Shown one piece after another: positions 36,812-44,927 of a DNA stretch of 61,154 bases. Numbering within the stretch: the stretch's first letter is position 1; every line of letters begins with the position of its first letter. Location of the stretch: assembly GCA_027068975.1 (NCBI GenBank), contig JALXFN010000059.1, positions 1 to 61,154 on the forward strand, given 5' to 3'. The position numbers and the translations under genes were made by a program. The stretch is from Campylobacteraceae bacterium. Its GTDB lineage: Bacteria; Campylobacterota; Campylobacteria; Campylobacterales; Sulfurovaceae. Below the pieces are notes generated by a model that ran no database searches, was not told the DNA's origin, and was given only the letters and a program-made list of their open reading frames with translations.

Positions 36812-36818
36812 CTTTTTT

Positions 36819-36845
36819 GTTCCTCAACCTCTGAGCTTGAGGAAC
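36819..36845. repeat. Palindrome after hemJ, terminator or REP-like
   Basis: GTTCCTCAA and TTGAGGAAC form a 9-bp perfect stem with a 9-base loop. It is preceded by a T-run and followed by AAATAAA. The trailing AAATAAA-like sequence is shared with the palindromes at 44682 and 47022, suggesting a REP-like family. It lies between two convergent genes, where it could terminate both. Confidence 0.55.
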
Positions 36846-36861
36846 AAATAAAATTCACACG

Positions 36862-37560
36862 CTATCGAATTATAAACAACTTTTTAACAGCCCACCAGAG
36901 TCCATGTCCTACATAACCAATAGGTCCATAGATGGTTTTCTCGTTGAGGCTAACATCAATAGGTGACATATCAACGGAACCTTGCATGTTTTTAAGTTGT
37001 CGCTCTATCATGTCTATCTCCGTTTGGACACGATTTATCTCTCTTTCTATTTGTAAAATCTCTTTTATGTTAGAGGTTCTATTTAGAAGAGCTTTCATTT
37101 TGTCTCTAAAAAGTTTTAAGTTTTTAAGTCGCTCTTCACTGTTAACAAAACCATTGGTGATGTCTCTTTTGTTAATAGATTGAGAAGTTTTATCGCCCAG
37201 TTTTGCAATGGCATCTAAAGTAGGTATCAATTTATCAGAGGGAACTTTTATGTTTGCATAGTAGTGACCACCCTCTGAAAAACGAGCATTTTCAACACGA
37301 CCTGCAAAGCTTTGCACCAAACTGTTTAGCTTTTCTTTGGCATCATCTATTTTGTCTACATCTACGTCAATACTTGCCGACATGGCAATTTTCCTTGGTG
37401 CCATGATGGTTTGAGGTGTTATAGGTGCAGATTCTTGGTAAACATCAGCGTTTTGGTAAGTTACAGGTTGAGATAAACTAGCAGTATGCGATATGCTTTT
37501 AGAATTACAAGCCGAAAATAATAGAATTGTTGATAGGATAAGTAGATGTTTCGTTTTCAT
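36862..37560 (-). CDS. DUF4349-family lipoprotein
   Basis: 232 residues. Lipobox FSAC at about residues 15-18. The mature protein has the DUF4349 layout: IDVDVDKIDDAKEKLNSLVQSFAGRVENAR, a central coiled coil (about 135-180, NIKEILQIEREINRVQTEI) and a C-terminal hydrophobic segment (GPIGYVGHGLWWAVKKLF) that could be a second membrane contact. Function unknown. SD aaggaaa. Confidence 0.85.
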   Translation of the reverse strand: MKTKHLLILSTILLFSACNSKSISHTASLSQPVTYQNADVYQESAPITPQTIMAPRKIAMSASIDVDVDKIDDAKEKLNSLVQSFAGRVENARFSEGGHYYANIKVPSDKLIPTLDAIAKLGDKTSQSINKRDITNGFVNSEERLKNLKLFRDKMKALLNRTSNIKEILQIEREINRVQTEIDMIERQLKNMQGSVDMSPIDVSLNEKTIYGPIGYVGHGLWWAVKKLFIIR

Positions 37561-37671
37561 AATTTTCCTTTGTTTGTTATTGAAAATTTTATAATAAAAA
37601 TGTGAGTTAGTTGTTTTTAAGATTTATACCCATGTACTTAGTAGTACATGAGCTTAGTAGAAGTTTGATGA

Positions 37672-38691
37672 CTAATAAATTATCTCTCGACCATTTCTCA
37701 TAAACTCAGAAAAGTCCAACACCTTGTCTTTGTTTCTGTCCATTCGTTTAAACTGGCGTAACATACTCACAATAGCCATATCTTTTTGAGAGAAATATCC
37801 ATCTTTGTTATGGTCATTTGCTATCAAATCTTCTTTGCTAAATCCACAGCTCTCCGTGGTTATTTCAGCTTCACTTAGTTTGCCATCTTTGTTTGTGTCA
37901 CACTTATACATAGACATCATTAACTGTACCTCTTTAGGAGCTGAAGGGGGTATTTTAATAGGTGGAACATGATGGATTATCTGCTCTTCACTAACTCTTT
38001 TCTTGGCAATATCTAAAACCTCTTGAAGTGTCAAAAAGTTATTATTATTGCTGTCTGCTTCAAGAAACTCATCAGAAGGAATACGACATATTTTAGAGGT
38101 GGCTTCCATTAATGTCAGTTTTCCATCACTGTTTTTGTCACAACGACTATATTTCTCTGTAATATACCTCTCCATCTCTTTTATTCTATCTTCAGGAACA
38201 GGAATAGGAACAGGTGTTACTGTTGGGTAAGGCATCATGGGTACATCTTTTTTAGTTGCCATCTCATCAAAAGTAATGATATTGTCATGATTGGTATCGA
38301 AATGAGTAAATCCATCTCTGTTCATGTAACATGCTTCCTTGTAAGATTCATATGCCATTACATCTATGGGTATAGGTCTCGTTGGGTCTTTTTGTGGAAT
38401 CTCATCTAAGCTTATCTGCTTGTCTCCGTTTTTATCACAACTCTCTATCATTCTTTCAATCTGCCGTCTCTCTTGAAGCTCACTCTTCTCTTTTTGATAG
38501 GCTACAAACTCCTCTTCTGAAATCTTTGTACTTCTATCACTGTCAACATGATTAAAAAGTATTTTTGACATTTTCTCCTTGACCTCGGCTAAATCGCTTT
38601 GGTTTCCTACTTTTGGATTGGCTTTTTGAGAACTACACCCCACCATAAGTAAAATAGCTACGATACTAGAAACTGTTTTTATGCTTTTCAT
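37672..38691 (-). CDS. Lipoprotein with eight EF-hand-like calcium loops
   Basis: 339 residues. Lipobox LMVGC (Cys19). Eight loops match the EF-hand DxDxDG...E pattern at about residues 50, 86, 132, 185, 212, 267, 294 and 320. Examples are DKNGDKQISLDE, DKNSDGKLTLME and DHNKDGYFSQKD. They are arranged in pairs, as in calmodulin-type domains, with Pro-rich linkers between pairs. It is likely a calcium-binding periplasmic or surface lipoprotein; partners are unknown. Single gene with SD aaagg. Confidence 0.85.
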   Translation of the reverse strand: MKSIKTVSSIVAILLMVGCSSQKANPKVGNQSDLAEVKEKMSKILFNHVDSDRSTKISEEEFVAYQKEKSELQERRQIERMIESCDKNGDKQISLDEIPQKDPTRPIPIDVMAYESYKEACYMNRDGFTHFDTNHDNIITFDEMATKKDVPMMPYPTVTPVPIPVPEDRIKEMERYITEKYSRCDKNSDGKLTLMEATSKICRIPSDEFLEADSNNNNFLTLQEVLDIAKKRVSEEQIIHHVPPIKIPPSAPKEVQLMMSMYKCDTNKDGKLSEAEITTESCGFSKEDLIANDHNKDGYFSQKDMAIVSMLRQFKRMDRNKDKVLDFSEFMRNGREIIY

Positions 38692-38762
38692 TTTTTTTCC
38701 TTTATATTAACCATTATAGTATATTTATATAAAAAGATGAAAAAGCGAATTACAAATAGATT

Positions 38763-39548
38763 TTAAGAAACCCATACCTCCGTAGTATCTATCACAATCC
38801 ATTTTCCATCTATAAGTTCCAAGGTCGATTTTGATTCAGATGCACCTAACATATTGGCATAGTCTCCCCAAGTAACAACTACTTTTGTATCTGAAATTTT
38901 ATTGATACAAGAGATATAATAGATAACACCTTTTCCTCCATTCTCTTTATGGTGAACCAATGTCCCACTTGTCATTAATTCAAAACTATCATCTGCTTCT
39001 CCTGTAAGTTCTTGCATCTCTTTTTTATTATAAATTTTTGACATAGACTTAGGTAATACTTTTGGAGTTATGTTTTGTAGTCTTTCGATTACTTTTTTAT
39101 CTTCATCACCTTTTTTAGAAGCTAAAAAATAGTAGCTAAGGTTACTCTCTTTACCCTTAAGTAGATGACGATACATTGCCTCTTTTATGTTATTGATTTT
39201 AGCAATATTCGTCTCTTCATTGTAACAACCACCTAAAACTATATAATGAGTACCTTTATTTATAAGAGTCATACTTTCAGTTCCTAAAATAGCATTTAAA
39301 AGAGGTATAAGCTCATCTTTTTTAACTCCTTCTTTAGGAGATACAAAATTTGTTTTTCCTTTTACCTTGTGTTCAAATATTATCTCTTTTCCTATTATCT
39401 TTGAGACTTTTTCAGCAAATTCTGAAATAGTAAGATTCTTAAAATCCATTTTTACATATTGAGATTTTGTTTCAATGTTTTTGTTATGTGTACAAGCAGT
39501 TATCATAGTGAGTAGTATGCCAATAATAATTTTAGATGTTAGTTTCAT
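38763..39548 (-). CDS. Lipoprotein with secretin N0/N1-like domain
   Basis: 262 residues from ATG 39548. Lipobox LTMITAC. Residues about 35-105 resemble the N0/N1 (STN-like) domains of secretins: MDFKNLTISEFAEKVSKIIG then DELIPLLNAILGTESMTLI. No secretin channel domain follows. The C-terminal half ends VVTWGDYANMLG...LIDGKWIVIDTTE, typical of SnoaL/NTF2-like lumazine folds but too weak to name. An upstream in-frame GTG was rejected because it overlaps the SD GGGAAAA. Divergent from the gene at 39617 over a palindromic -10. Confidence 0.6.
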   Translation of the reverse strand: MKLTSKIIIGILLTMITACTHNKNIETKSQYVKMDFKNLTISEFAEKVSKIIGKEIIFEHKVKGKTNFVSPKEGVKKDELIPLLNAILGTESMTLINKGTHYIVLGGCYNEETNIAKINNIKEAMYRHLLKGKESNLSYYFLASKKGDEDKKVIERLQNITPKVLPKSMSKIYNKKEMQELTGEADDSFELMTSGTLVHHKENGGKGVIYYISCINKISDTKVVVTWGDYANMLGASESKSTLELIDGKWIVIDTTEVWVS

Positions 39549-39577
39549 TTTTCCCACTGTTAAATATTAAGAGCAAT

Positions 39578-39589
39578 CATTATATAATG
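39578..39589. promoter_or_regulatory. Bidirectional palindromic -10 promoter, copy 1
   Basis: CATTATATAATG is its own reverse complement, so it offers a -10 hexamer on both strands. It lies almost midway between the divergent start codons (27 nt to the plus ATG and 29 nt to the minus ATG). It is flanked by a block TTAAATATTAAGAGCAATC shared with copies at 42317 and 45882. Confidence 0.7.
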
Positions 39590-39616
39590 TTTCTAATTAA
39601 AAACTAGGGATAACAT

Positions 39617-40204
39617 ATGTACTCATTCAAGACTCTTAAATTAAGCCTACTTATCGCTACTCTTTTTACCTCATGTACGACAACAAAACATATACTAGAA
39701 CGGACAACCGATAAAGTAAAAATTTATAAAAAATCAGAAGTTCTATCAACATATAATTTAAAAGATTATCAAATAGAAGAACTTGACTCAGCTGTGCTTA
39801 TGGGGTTTTCTTTTACAGAAAAGCCTAAAAAGAGTCAAAAACATTATCCACAAGTTCCTATTGCTCCTGGGGGAAGACCTCTTTATGCTAGAGATATTGG
39901 TGTCAATATTGACCTTTGTAAACATCGGAAACAGACTTCATTTAGAGAAACCCCTTTAGAAGAGAGAGCTTATGGTAAAAACTACTCCTCTTTTAATCCT
40001 ACACAATATAAACTTTTTATGTCATTGAAAAAGTTGAAGAGGAAAAAGCTTATACCTCAAAATCCTAGTGAGCAAGAAGATATTTGTATCTATATGGATA
40101 GTGAATTTTCAGGGCATTCTGGACGCTTCAAAGATAAGAGTAACAAGATACGTTATAAAGCTAGTGAGATTAATGCTGTGCGTTTAGAGTTGGAGAAAAT
40201 ATAA
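39617..40204 (+). CDS. Putative lipoprotein, unknown
   Basis: 195 residues. Lipobox LFTSC near residue 20. The mature part is basic, with a Pro-rich centre (YPQVPIAPGGRPLYARDIG) and KLKRKKLIPQNP. No domain recognised. It is transcribed from a palindromic promoter shared with the secretin-N-like lipoprotein gene. An SD-like GGGATAA precedes the ATG. In the same island as the other lipoproteins, suggesting a common envelope role. Confidence 0.55.
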   Translation: MYSFKTLKLSLLIATLFTSCTTTKHILERTTDKVKIYKKSEVLSTYNLKDYQIEELDSAVLMGFSFTEKPKKSQKHYPQVPIAPGGRPLYARDIGVNIDLCKHRKQTSFRETPLEERAYGKNYSSFNPTQYKLFMSLKKLKRKKLIPQNPSEQEDICIYMDSEFSGHSGRFKDKSNKIRYKASEINAVRLELEKI

Positions 40205-40240
40205 AATAGAATAAAAATTAAACTTTATCTCTCATATACA

Positions 40241-40263
40241 CTCCCACGCAGAAGCGATGGGAG
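40241..40263. repeat. Short palindrome, REP-like
   Basis: CTCCCACGCAGAAGCGATGGGAG has 6-bp arms (CTCCCA/TGGGAG). It lies between convergent genes. Its sequence differs from the other repeat families in the window; it may be a terminator or a single REP unit. Confidence 0.4.
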
Positions 40264-40276
40264 CAAGAAAATAATT

Positions 40277-41065
40277 TTACTTCTCCTTACTAAGCCCCCA
40301 ATTACGGATAAAATTTCGCCATCGAGAGATAATATATTTTTTATCACTTAAATTAGTTCCTACTATATGACGGCTTAATTGAGTATCCATTAATTTAGTT
40401 AAGACAACAGCGAGTACATCGGTCACATAGGTAACCTCTATTTTTTTATTGTTATCAATGCTCATATTTTTAACGGGTAACTCTCTAAAATCATCCATCT
40501 GTAGCACAATGTAAGGCACACTCTCTTTTCCTAGTGTTTCTAATTTAGCATAGGCATTTTTAGCTTTGTTTGGGTCTAACATTTCAGTGATTAGCGTTTG
40601 AACACGATTTATTAATCTGCTATCATTAAATCTTTCCAGTTTAAATTCACTTACAAGGTAGGGTGAATCACAAGGTAAAGATTTTCCTTTTTTTAGTATG
40701 AAAGTTCTATGACTTTCAAATTTATCACTGCTCTTATCTGATGTAACAATCGTCTTGTACCCCTCTTTTTCAACACACCAACCCCAAGTAAAAAACTGAC
40801 TTCCATGTATGGTGAGTATCTCTTTACGCCACTCTCTTTTTGAGTCAAAGTGGACAATGCCTTCGTCATTGCTAAGGGCTATCTGTTCACTCTTTTCACA
40901 AGGCATACATTCCGTTGTTTGCAAATGAACTTTTGCATTTTTAATAGCCATCTTGTTTTCATCTAAAACAACAACCATTGATTTGGGTTGTAATGTTTTG
41001 TAGATGGGGTAGGTACAAGCAGTCATGAGAAGCAGGACTGCAGATGAAACTAAATACTTTTTCAT
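40277..41065 (-). CDS. Lipoprotein with QMDDFRELPV-type C-terminal domain (paralogue 1)
   Basis: 262 residues. Lipobox LLLMTAC. The N-terminal half resembles a small carboxypeptidase-regulatory-like Ig fold (VVLDENKMAIKNAKVHLQT, with CMPC that may bind metal). From about residue 155 it has a helical domain (VQTLITEMLDPNKAKNAYAKLETLG...PYIVLQMDDFRELPV) shared with the gene at 44954. The overlap with the upstream 7TMR gene is 4 nt, so they form one unit. Confidence 0.6.
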   Translation of the reverse strand: MKKYLVSSAVLLLMTACTYPIYKTLQPKSMVVVLDENKMAIKNAKVHLQTTECMPCEKSEQIALSNDEGIVHFDSKREWRKEILTIHGSQFFTWGWCVEKEGYKTIVTSDKSSDKFESHRTFILKKGKSLPCDSPYLVSEFKLERFNDSRLINRVQTLITEMLDPNKAKNAYAKLETLGKESVPYIVLQMDDFRELPVKNMSIDNNKKIEVTYVTDVLAVVLTKLMDTQLSRHIVGTNLSDKKYIISRWRNFIRNWGLSKEK

Positions 41066-42276
41066 GACAACTCTCTTATACTACTCTTCGCTCCAAACCC
41101 ACTAACATAAACCAAGCCCCAAGCCAACATAACAGCCTCAATAAAGACCCCAACAAACATAGTAAAACTAGAAAAATGATAAAAGTCCATTAAAAAGAGG
41201 CAGAGCAGTAGTCCTAGCCAACCCAAGAGGTAGAACCATGCAGGTTTAAAGCCATTTTTGATTCTAATAATGGCACTCAAAAGAAAGAGTAGACCAAAGA
41301 ACTCATAGAGTTTAAATTTCAATAAAATAGGGTCAAATATCCATATAGCATCAGCGACAATCAGCAGAAGATAGAGCTTTAAAAGTAGGTCTATTTTGGG
41401 TAGATGTTTTTTGGTATCTAAAAATGACTGTGTAAATAGGGTTGCAAAAAATGCTACAATAAGTGTGAGTTGTTGCATAGATATAAAATCTAATGAAAAA
41501 ACACCTCTAAAAAACATAGGTGCAGTAAAGAGAAAAATTGACATTGAAATCTGCATTAGCGTGTAGTAGAGAAACTCTTTTTTCCGACGATAAACATAAA
41601 TAACAGCCGTATAGAGTGCTGACATGAGTATCATTCCTATGACCAAAGAGGAGAGAATGGTCTCTATGAAATTTGTTTTATAAAAACAGTATGTTCTCTC
41701 TCTATCTGAAGCTTCAACATATGGTTGTATGGGTTCTATTTTGAAGAGGTTATTTTGGAATGGAGGAGGAATAGAGAATGATTTTAATCTAAAATAGTAG
41801 CGTCTCTCATCTACCCCTGCTTGGTAGTTAAATTTGATGCTATATTTATCATTTGGTAAATATCTGACCATATTACTAATATTTATATCTAACTGTTTTG
41901 GACTAAAAGAGTTTTTATCAAAAATAAAAGGGCGAGTATACCCTCCATAAATTCCTGACTTCATAGTTTTGTCAAGCTCAATCTCTATCCAATAGGTCAT
42001 CTCTTTCTCTGAAAACTTCTCATCTTTATCTATGTTTTTAAACTCTTGGAAGTGCTTTTTTATCTCCTCCACATTTAGTGAAGATTTAGCTGTCTTATAC
42101 ATCTTTACCTGCTTAATAAAAGGAGTCTGATAGAGGATAGGATAGATGTTGGCTTGATGTTTGTTAGGAATCTTATCTATTTTTGTAGATACTTGAGATG
42201 ATGTCTTTTCAAATTGGAAACCTATGAAGATTCCAAGTAGAATAACTAGAGGTATTAGAAGGGCTTTGTTTTTCAC
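41062..42276 (-). CDS. 7TMR-DISM-like membrane sensor without an output domain
   Basis: 404 residues. An N-terminal signal anchor (residues 5-22) is followed by an extracytoplasmic beta domain like 7TMR-DISMED2 (about 30-200: DKDEKFSEKEMTYWIEIELD, YYFRLKS). Seven TM helices follow (about 205-390) ending AWGLVYVSGFGAKSS. Typical members continue into a kinase, GGDEF or phosphatase; here the protein stops right after the last helix. It could signal through a partner or act as a binding protein. Overlaps the next lipoprotein gene by 4 nt; promoter shared with the gene at 42352. Confidence 0.75.
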   Translation of the reverse strand: MKNKALLIPLVILLGIFIGFQFEKTSSQVSTKIDKIPNKHQANIYPILYQTPFIKQVKMYKTAKSSLNVEEIKKHFQEFKNIDKDEKFSEKEMTYWIEIELDKTMKSGIYGGYTRPFIFDKNSFSPKQLDINISNMVRYLPNDKYSIKFNYQAGVDERRYYFRLKSFSIPPPFQNNLFKIEPIQPYVEASDRERTYCFYKTNFIETILSSLVIGMILMSALYTAVIYVYRRKKEFLYYTLMQISMSIFLFTAPMFFRGVFSLDFISMQQLTLIVAFFATLFTQSFLDTKKHLPKIDLLLKLYLLLIVADAIWIFDPILLKFKLYEFFGLLFLLSAIIRIKNGFKPAWFYLLGWLGLLLCLFLMDFYHFSSFTMFVGVFIEAVMLAWGLVYVSGFGAKSSIRELS

Positions 42277-42316
42277 TTTTTTTCCTTTTTTAATTCTGTT
42301 AGATATTAAGAGTAGT

Positions 42317-42328
42317 CATTATATAATG
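42317..42328. promoter_or_regulatory. Bidirectional palindromic -10 promoter, copy 2
   Basis: CATTATATAATG, between the divergent 7TMR gene (ATG at 42276) and the DUF2007-like gene (ATG at 42352). The flanking block TTAGATATTAAGAGTAGT differs at few positions from copies at 39578 and 45882. Confidence 0.7.
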
Positions 42329-42351
42329 TTTAGATAAAAAAAGGAAGATAG

Positions 42352-42684
42352 ATGAGCAATAGAGATATTTGCATAGCAGAACTTGGAAGCATGGAGGAAG
42401 CACATATTTTAAGAGGTTTACTCCAAAGTGAGAATATTGTAGTTTTTCTTTCTGATATCAATCCACATGAGGGAGATATACCGATACCTATTCATGTTCC
42501 ATTAGACCAAAAAGAGAAAGCTCAAAAGGTTGTTGATTTATTTTATGAGAACATGAAACCTCGTTGTCTAAAGTGCAAGTCTTCAAATTTAAAAACAGAC
42601 TATAGAGGTTTTTTTAAAGATTTTTTTAGAACGAATTGTGATAAGGAGTATAAGTATTGTGGTAGTTGTGGTTATTATTGGTGA
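42352..42684 (+). CDS. DUF2007-like protein with C-terminal zinc ribbon
   Basis: 110 residues, cytosolic. The N-terminal DUF2007-like fold is seen in IAELGSMEEAHILRGLLQSENIVVFLSD. A zinc-ribbon-like region (residues about 75-108) has CLKCKSSN and CGSCGYYW. The family is annotated as putative signal-transducing, but this is not proven. Divergent partner of the 7TMR-DISM-like gene, sharing its palindromic promoter, which hints at a joint role. Confidence 0.75.
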   Translation: MSNRDICIAELGSMEEAHILRGLLQSENIVVFLSDINPHEGDIPIPIHVPLDQKEKAQKVVDLFYENMKPRCLKCKSSNLKTDYRGFFKDFFRTNCDKEYKYCGSCGYYW

Positions 42685-42762
42685 TGCTTTAGTGTTTGTA
42701 AATAAGAAGTTTAACCTAAATTAAGTTATAATATTCCTACAAAACGTAGTAAAAGGTAAAAT

Positions 42763-43086
42763 ATGCAAACGGTATCTATACGAGATTTAAAAAACAATCC
42801 ATCGTCTATGACAAAATATCTTGATGAGGGGAGTTCCATTTTTGTTACACGTCATGGAAAGCCCATAGGTATTACTCTTCCTATTAATGATGATATATTC
42901 TCTATAGGTCTGAAAAAAACAGTGGCTATAGAACTCTATAAAATGGGTATTATCTCTCTTGGTAAAATGGCTGAGATGTTAGAGATACCAAAACAAGAAG
43001 CGATGAGCCTGTTAAATACACTAAATGTTACATGGATAGAAGATGATATTGAGAGTATAAAAGCAGAGGCTAGTAAATGGCTTTAA
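42763..43086 (+). CDS. Antitoxin: Phd/YefM-like N terminus fused to UPF0175-like helix-turn-helix
   Basis: 107 residues. The N-terminal 50 residues follow the Phd pattern (TVSIRDLKNNPSSMTKYLDEGSSIFVTRHGKPIGI). Residues about 55-90 follow the UPF0175 pattern (LYKMGIISLGKMAEMLEIPKQEAMSLL). The pairing with the next gene (10-nt overlap) identifies it as the antitoxin of a DUF3368-type system. A -10 TATAAT at 42727-42732 precedes it, with SD aaaaggtaa. Confidence 0.8.
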   Translation: MQTVSIRDLKNNPSSMTKYLDEGSSIFVTRHGKPIGITLPINDDIFSIGLKKTVAIELYKMGIISLGKMAEMLEIPKQEAMSLLNTLNVTWIEDDIESIKAEASKWL

Positions 43087-43565
43087 ACTCCATTGTCATT
43101 TCAGACAGTACCACGCTTATCTCTTTGATAAATATTGAGAGGTTTGAGCTTCTTTTTAAATTTTCAGATACCATTATAGTAACCCCCTCTGTCTATAGTG
43201 AAGTCACCGTTCAAAAGTCGGCTAAACGAGTTTTAGATGAATATATTTCTCTTTCCAAAGTAGTGGTCAATGAGGTAAAAAATAGCAAAAAAGTAAAAGA
43301 GTTACTCATTCGCTTAGACATAGGTGAATCAGAATCTATTGTACTAGCAGAAGAGAAAAATCTACCCCTAATTATAGACGAAAAAAAGGGTAAAAAAATA
43401 GCTCTCTCTTTTGGACTAGATGCCATTGGACTGATTGGAATACTCTTGGTTTATAAAAAAAGAGCATATCTTTCCAATGATGAGATAGTGGAGATAGTAG
43501 AAGAGTTACGAGAGGTTAATTTTAGAGTTTCAGATAGCTTGTTGGCGTTGCTTTTGGAGGGGTAG
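43077..43565 (+). CDS. DUF3368/PIN-like toxin
   Basis: 162 residues. The PIN-like fold is shown by the N-terminal VISDSTTLISLINIERFE (first acidic residue), LDIGESESIVLAEEKNLPLIIDE (acidic cluster) and the final helices. DUF3368 is the usual partner of UPF0175 antitoxins. PIN toxins cleave RNA using metal. Start overlaps the antitoxin by 10 nt. A REP-like palindrome follows at 43578. Confidence 0.85.
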   Translation: MALNSIVISDSTTLISLINIERFELLFKFSDTIIVTPSVYSEVTVQKSAKRVLDEYISLSKVVVNEVKNSKKVKELLIRLDIGESESIVLAEEKNLPLIIDEKKGKKIALSFGLDAIGLIGILLVYKKRAYLSNDEIVEIVEELREVNFRVSDSLLALLLEG

Positions 43566-43577
43566 AATGTTTAGCTT

Positions 43578-43600
43578 GTTACGACGGTCTACGTCGTAAC
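43578..43600. repeat. REP-like palindrome after the PIN toxin gene
   Basis: GTTACGACG and CGTCGTAAC are perfect 9-bp arms around a 5-base loop. Both flanking genes end here (convergent), so it could terminate transcription. TAGG follows on the minus strand, again a GTAG-like head. Confidence 0.6.
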
Positions 43601-43615
43601 CTATAAAAGTCAATT

Positions 43616-44050
43616 CTACTTCTTCTCCAACCAACCTGCCAATTTACTATCTGCATAATACTGAATATAGATAAGCTTAATATCTTTTAAGCTCTCAAAA
43701 TTTTTATTTATTATATCATCGCCCCTCACAGGGTTTAATTGAAATGTTTTATTTTGAACTGACACAAAAATTGTACTCGTCTTTTTATCAGATACAAATC
43801 CACCTTCTCCTTCACAATGGTTAGGAAACGATACATTTAACTTGCCATCATGATAGCTTAATGAAGCAGAGATATTTTTATCTTCACCATGAAAAAAGAG
43901 TTCACCTTTCCACTCTCCTTCTAACCATGGATATAAAGTTTTTACAGAACTCTCTTTTTGTGATGAAGTTGCCTCTTTGTTGCTTGTGTTATTACATGCA
44001 GTTAAAAAGAGTATTGAAAAGAGGAGGAGTAGTAATTTATTTTGTAACAT
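43616..44050 (-). CDS. Putative small lipoprotein
   Basis: 144 residues. Lipobox LFLTAC (Cys near residue 19), then a Ser/Lys-rich linker and a compact domain with YPWLEGEWKGELFF and NPVRGDD. The fold resembles small lipocalin-like or lysozyme-inhibitor-type beta domains, but no named family is assigned. Divergent partner of the gene at 44128 over a palindromic -10. Convergent with the PIN toxin gene. Confidence 0.55.
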   Translation of the reverse strand: MLQNKLLLLLFSILFLTACNNTSNKEATSSQKESSVKTLYPWLEGEWKGELFFHGEDKNISASLSYHDGKLNVSFPNHCEGEGGFVSDKKTSTIFVSVQNKTFQLNPVRGDDIINKNFESLKDIKLIYIQYYADSKLAGWLEKK

Positions 44051-44083
44051 TTTTGTCCTTAGATAACATGAATTTACTAAAAA

Positions 44084-44095
44084 GATTATATAATG
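44084..44095. promoter_or_regulatory. Bidirectional palindromic -10 promoter, copy 3
   Basis: GATTATATAATG contains the palindrome ATTATATAAT (44085-44094) between divergent ATGs at 44050 and 44128. Its arms TTTACTAAAA and TTTTTAGTAAA extend the symmetry to about 26 bp (44073-44106). Its flanks differ from those of copies 1, 2 and 4. Confidence 0.65.
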
Positions 44096-44127
44096 TTTTT
44101 AGTAAATATTAACAAAAAAGGAAAAAA

Positions 44128-44667
44128 ATGTTAAAAAAAGGTATGAAAGTATTGTTTTTGTTATCAGGGGCATTGCTTATTAATGCGTGTGATAATAAAG
44201 AGAGTCAACAGCAAACAGAAAATAAGGCTCAATCAAAGAGTAGTGAAAAAAACATTCTAATAGAGTGTAAAGCAACTCAAAAAGAGGGGGCAAAGTTTTT
44301 TAATGCAACTATTGAAATTCTTCCAATGACAGATGAAATTTTAACTAAAGTACATAAACTAGAAACCCAAGAGGAGTTTAGTAAATCAGAGCTACCTATC
44401 TATGCAAGAGTAAAGAATACGGAGTTGATTGATAAAAAGACTTCAATAAAAGATTCTTGTATTAATAGTACGCTTTTTTATGGAGATACACCATTGGATA
44501 AAGTCTCTTCTACACATGAAATCAAGTTGTCATCAATTTCAAAAAATTGTAATTATGGTATTTTTTTAGCAAACAAAGAATTAACTTTACTGCAACCATC
44601 TTCAAATCCTCCTAAAAAAGTTGAAGATGCACCTTTTGTTTCAAGTTGTCAGATTGTTAAAAATTAG
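44128..44667 (+). CDS. Putative lipoprotein, unknown
   Basis: 179 residues. Lipobox LLINAC near residue 21. Linker rich in Gln/Ser/Lys, then a mature domain with cysteines ECKATQKEG, KDSCIN, KNCNYG and SSCQIV. The four conserved-looking Cys could pair. No domain recognised. SD aaaggaaaa. Confidence 0.55.
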   Translation: MLKKGMKVLFLLSGALLINACDNKESQQQTENKAQSKSSEKNILIECKATQKEGAKFFNATIEILPMTDEILTKVHKLETQEEFSKSELPIYARVKNTELIDKKTSIKDSCINSTLFYGDTPLDKVSSTHEIKLSSISKNCNYGIFLANKELTLLQPSSNPPKKVEDAPFVSSCQIVKN

Positions 44668-44681
44668 CACTTTTTCTTCGT

Positions 44682-44702
44682 TTCCCAATCTTAGATTGGG
44701 AA
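44682..44702. repeat. Palindrome, family C copy 1
   Basis: TTCCCAATC-TTA-GATTGGGAA, 9-bp perfect arms, followed by TAAATAAAC. A degenerate copy lies at 47022-47042 (TTCCCAATC...GGGGAA followed by CAATAAA). It follows the stop at 44667 by 15 nt and could act as its terminator. Confidence 0.6.
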
Positions 44703-44788
44703 TAAATAAACAATAGGACACTAATCTGATTAATACCGATACCCACAATCTAAACTTTATCTATTCACAATTTTAAGATAGACTTTCT

Positions 44789-44927
44789 GGCATCCTTCAT
44801 AGGAAGTTTACACTTTTGCATATTGAGTGTTTTAGGGGCATGGACTTTAGTCCATGAAATAGACAACAGCGACTAAAGTCACTGCCCCTAAAATGTCAAC
44901 TACTTTTAGCTAGTTATGAAGGATGCC
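44789..44927. mobile_element. MITE-like element with 8-bp target duplication, carrying a REPIN
   Basis: Perfect 13-bp terminal inverted repeats GGCATCCTTCATA (44789-44801) and TATGAAGGATGCC (44915-44927). Direct repeats GACTTTCT flank both sides (44781-44788 and 44928-44935), as expected for target-site duplication on insertion. The core holds no ORF but contains the family-A REPIN at 44829-44893. An 8-bp duplication is typical of IS1595, ISL3 and similar families; the parent element is not in the window. Confidence 0.85.
44829..44893. repeat. REPIN-like double palindrome, family A copy 2
   Basis: Near-identical to the copy at 5918-5981: about three differences over 64 bp. It lies within the MITE-like element, so the REPIN inserted into the MITE or travels with it. 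Confidence 0.8.

Noticed and set aside
38763-39557. GTG start for the secretin-N-like lipoprotein
   Set aside because: The GTG lies in the SD GGGAAAA; ATG 39548 gives a normal lipoprotein signal.
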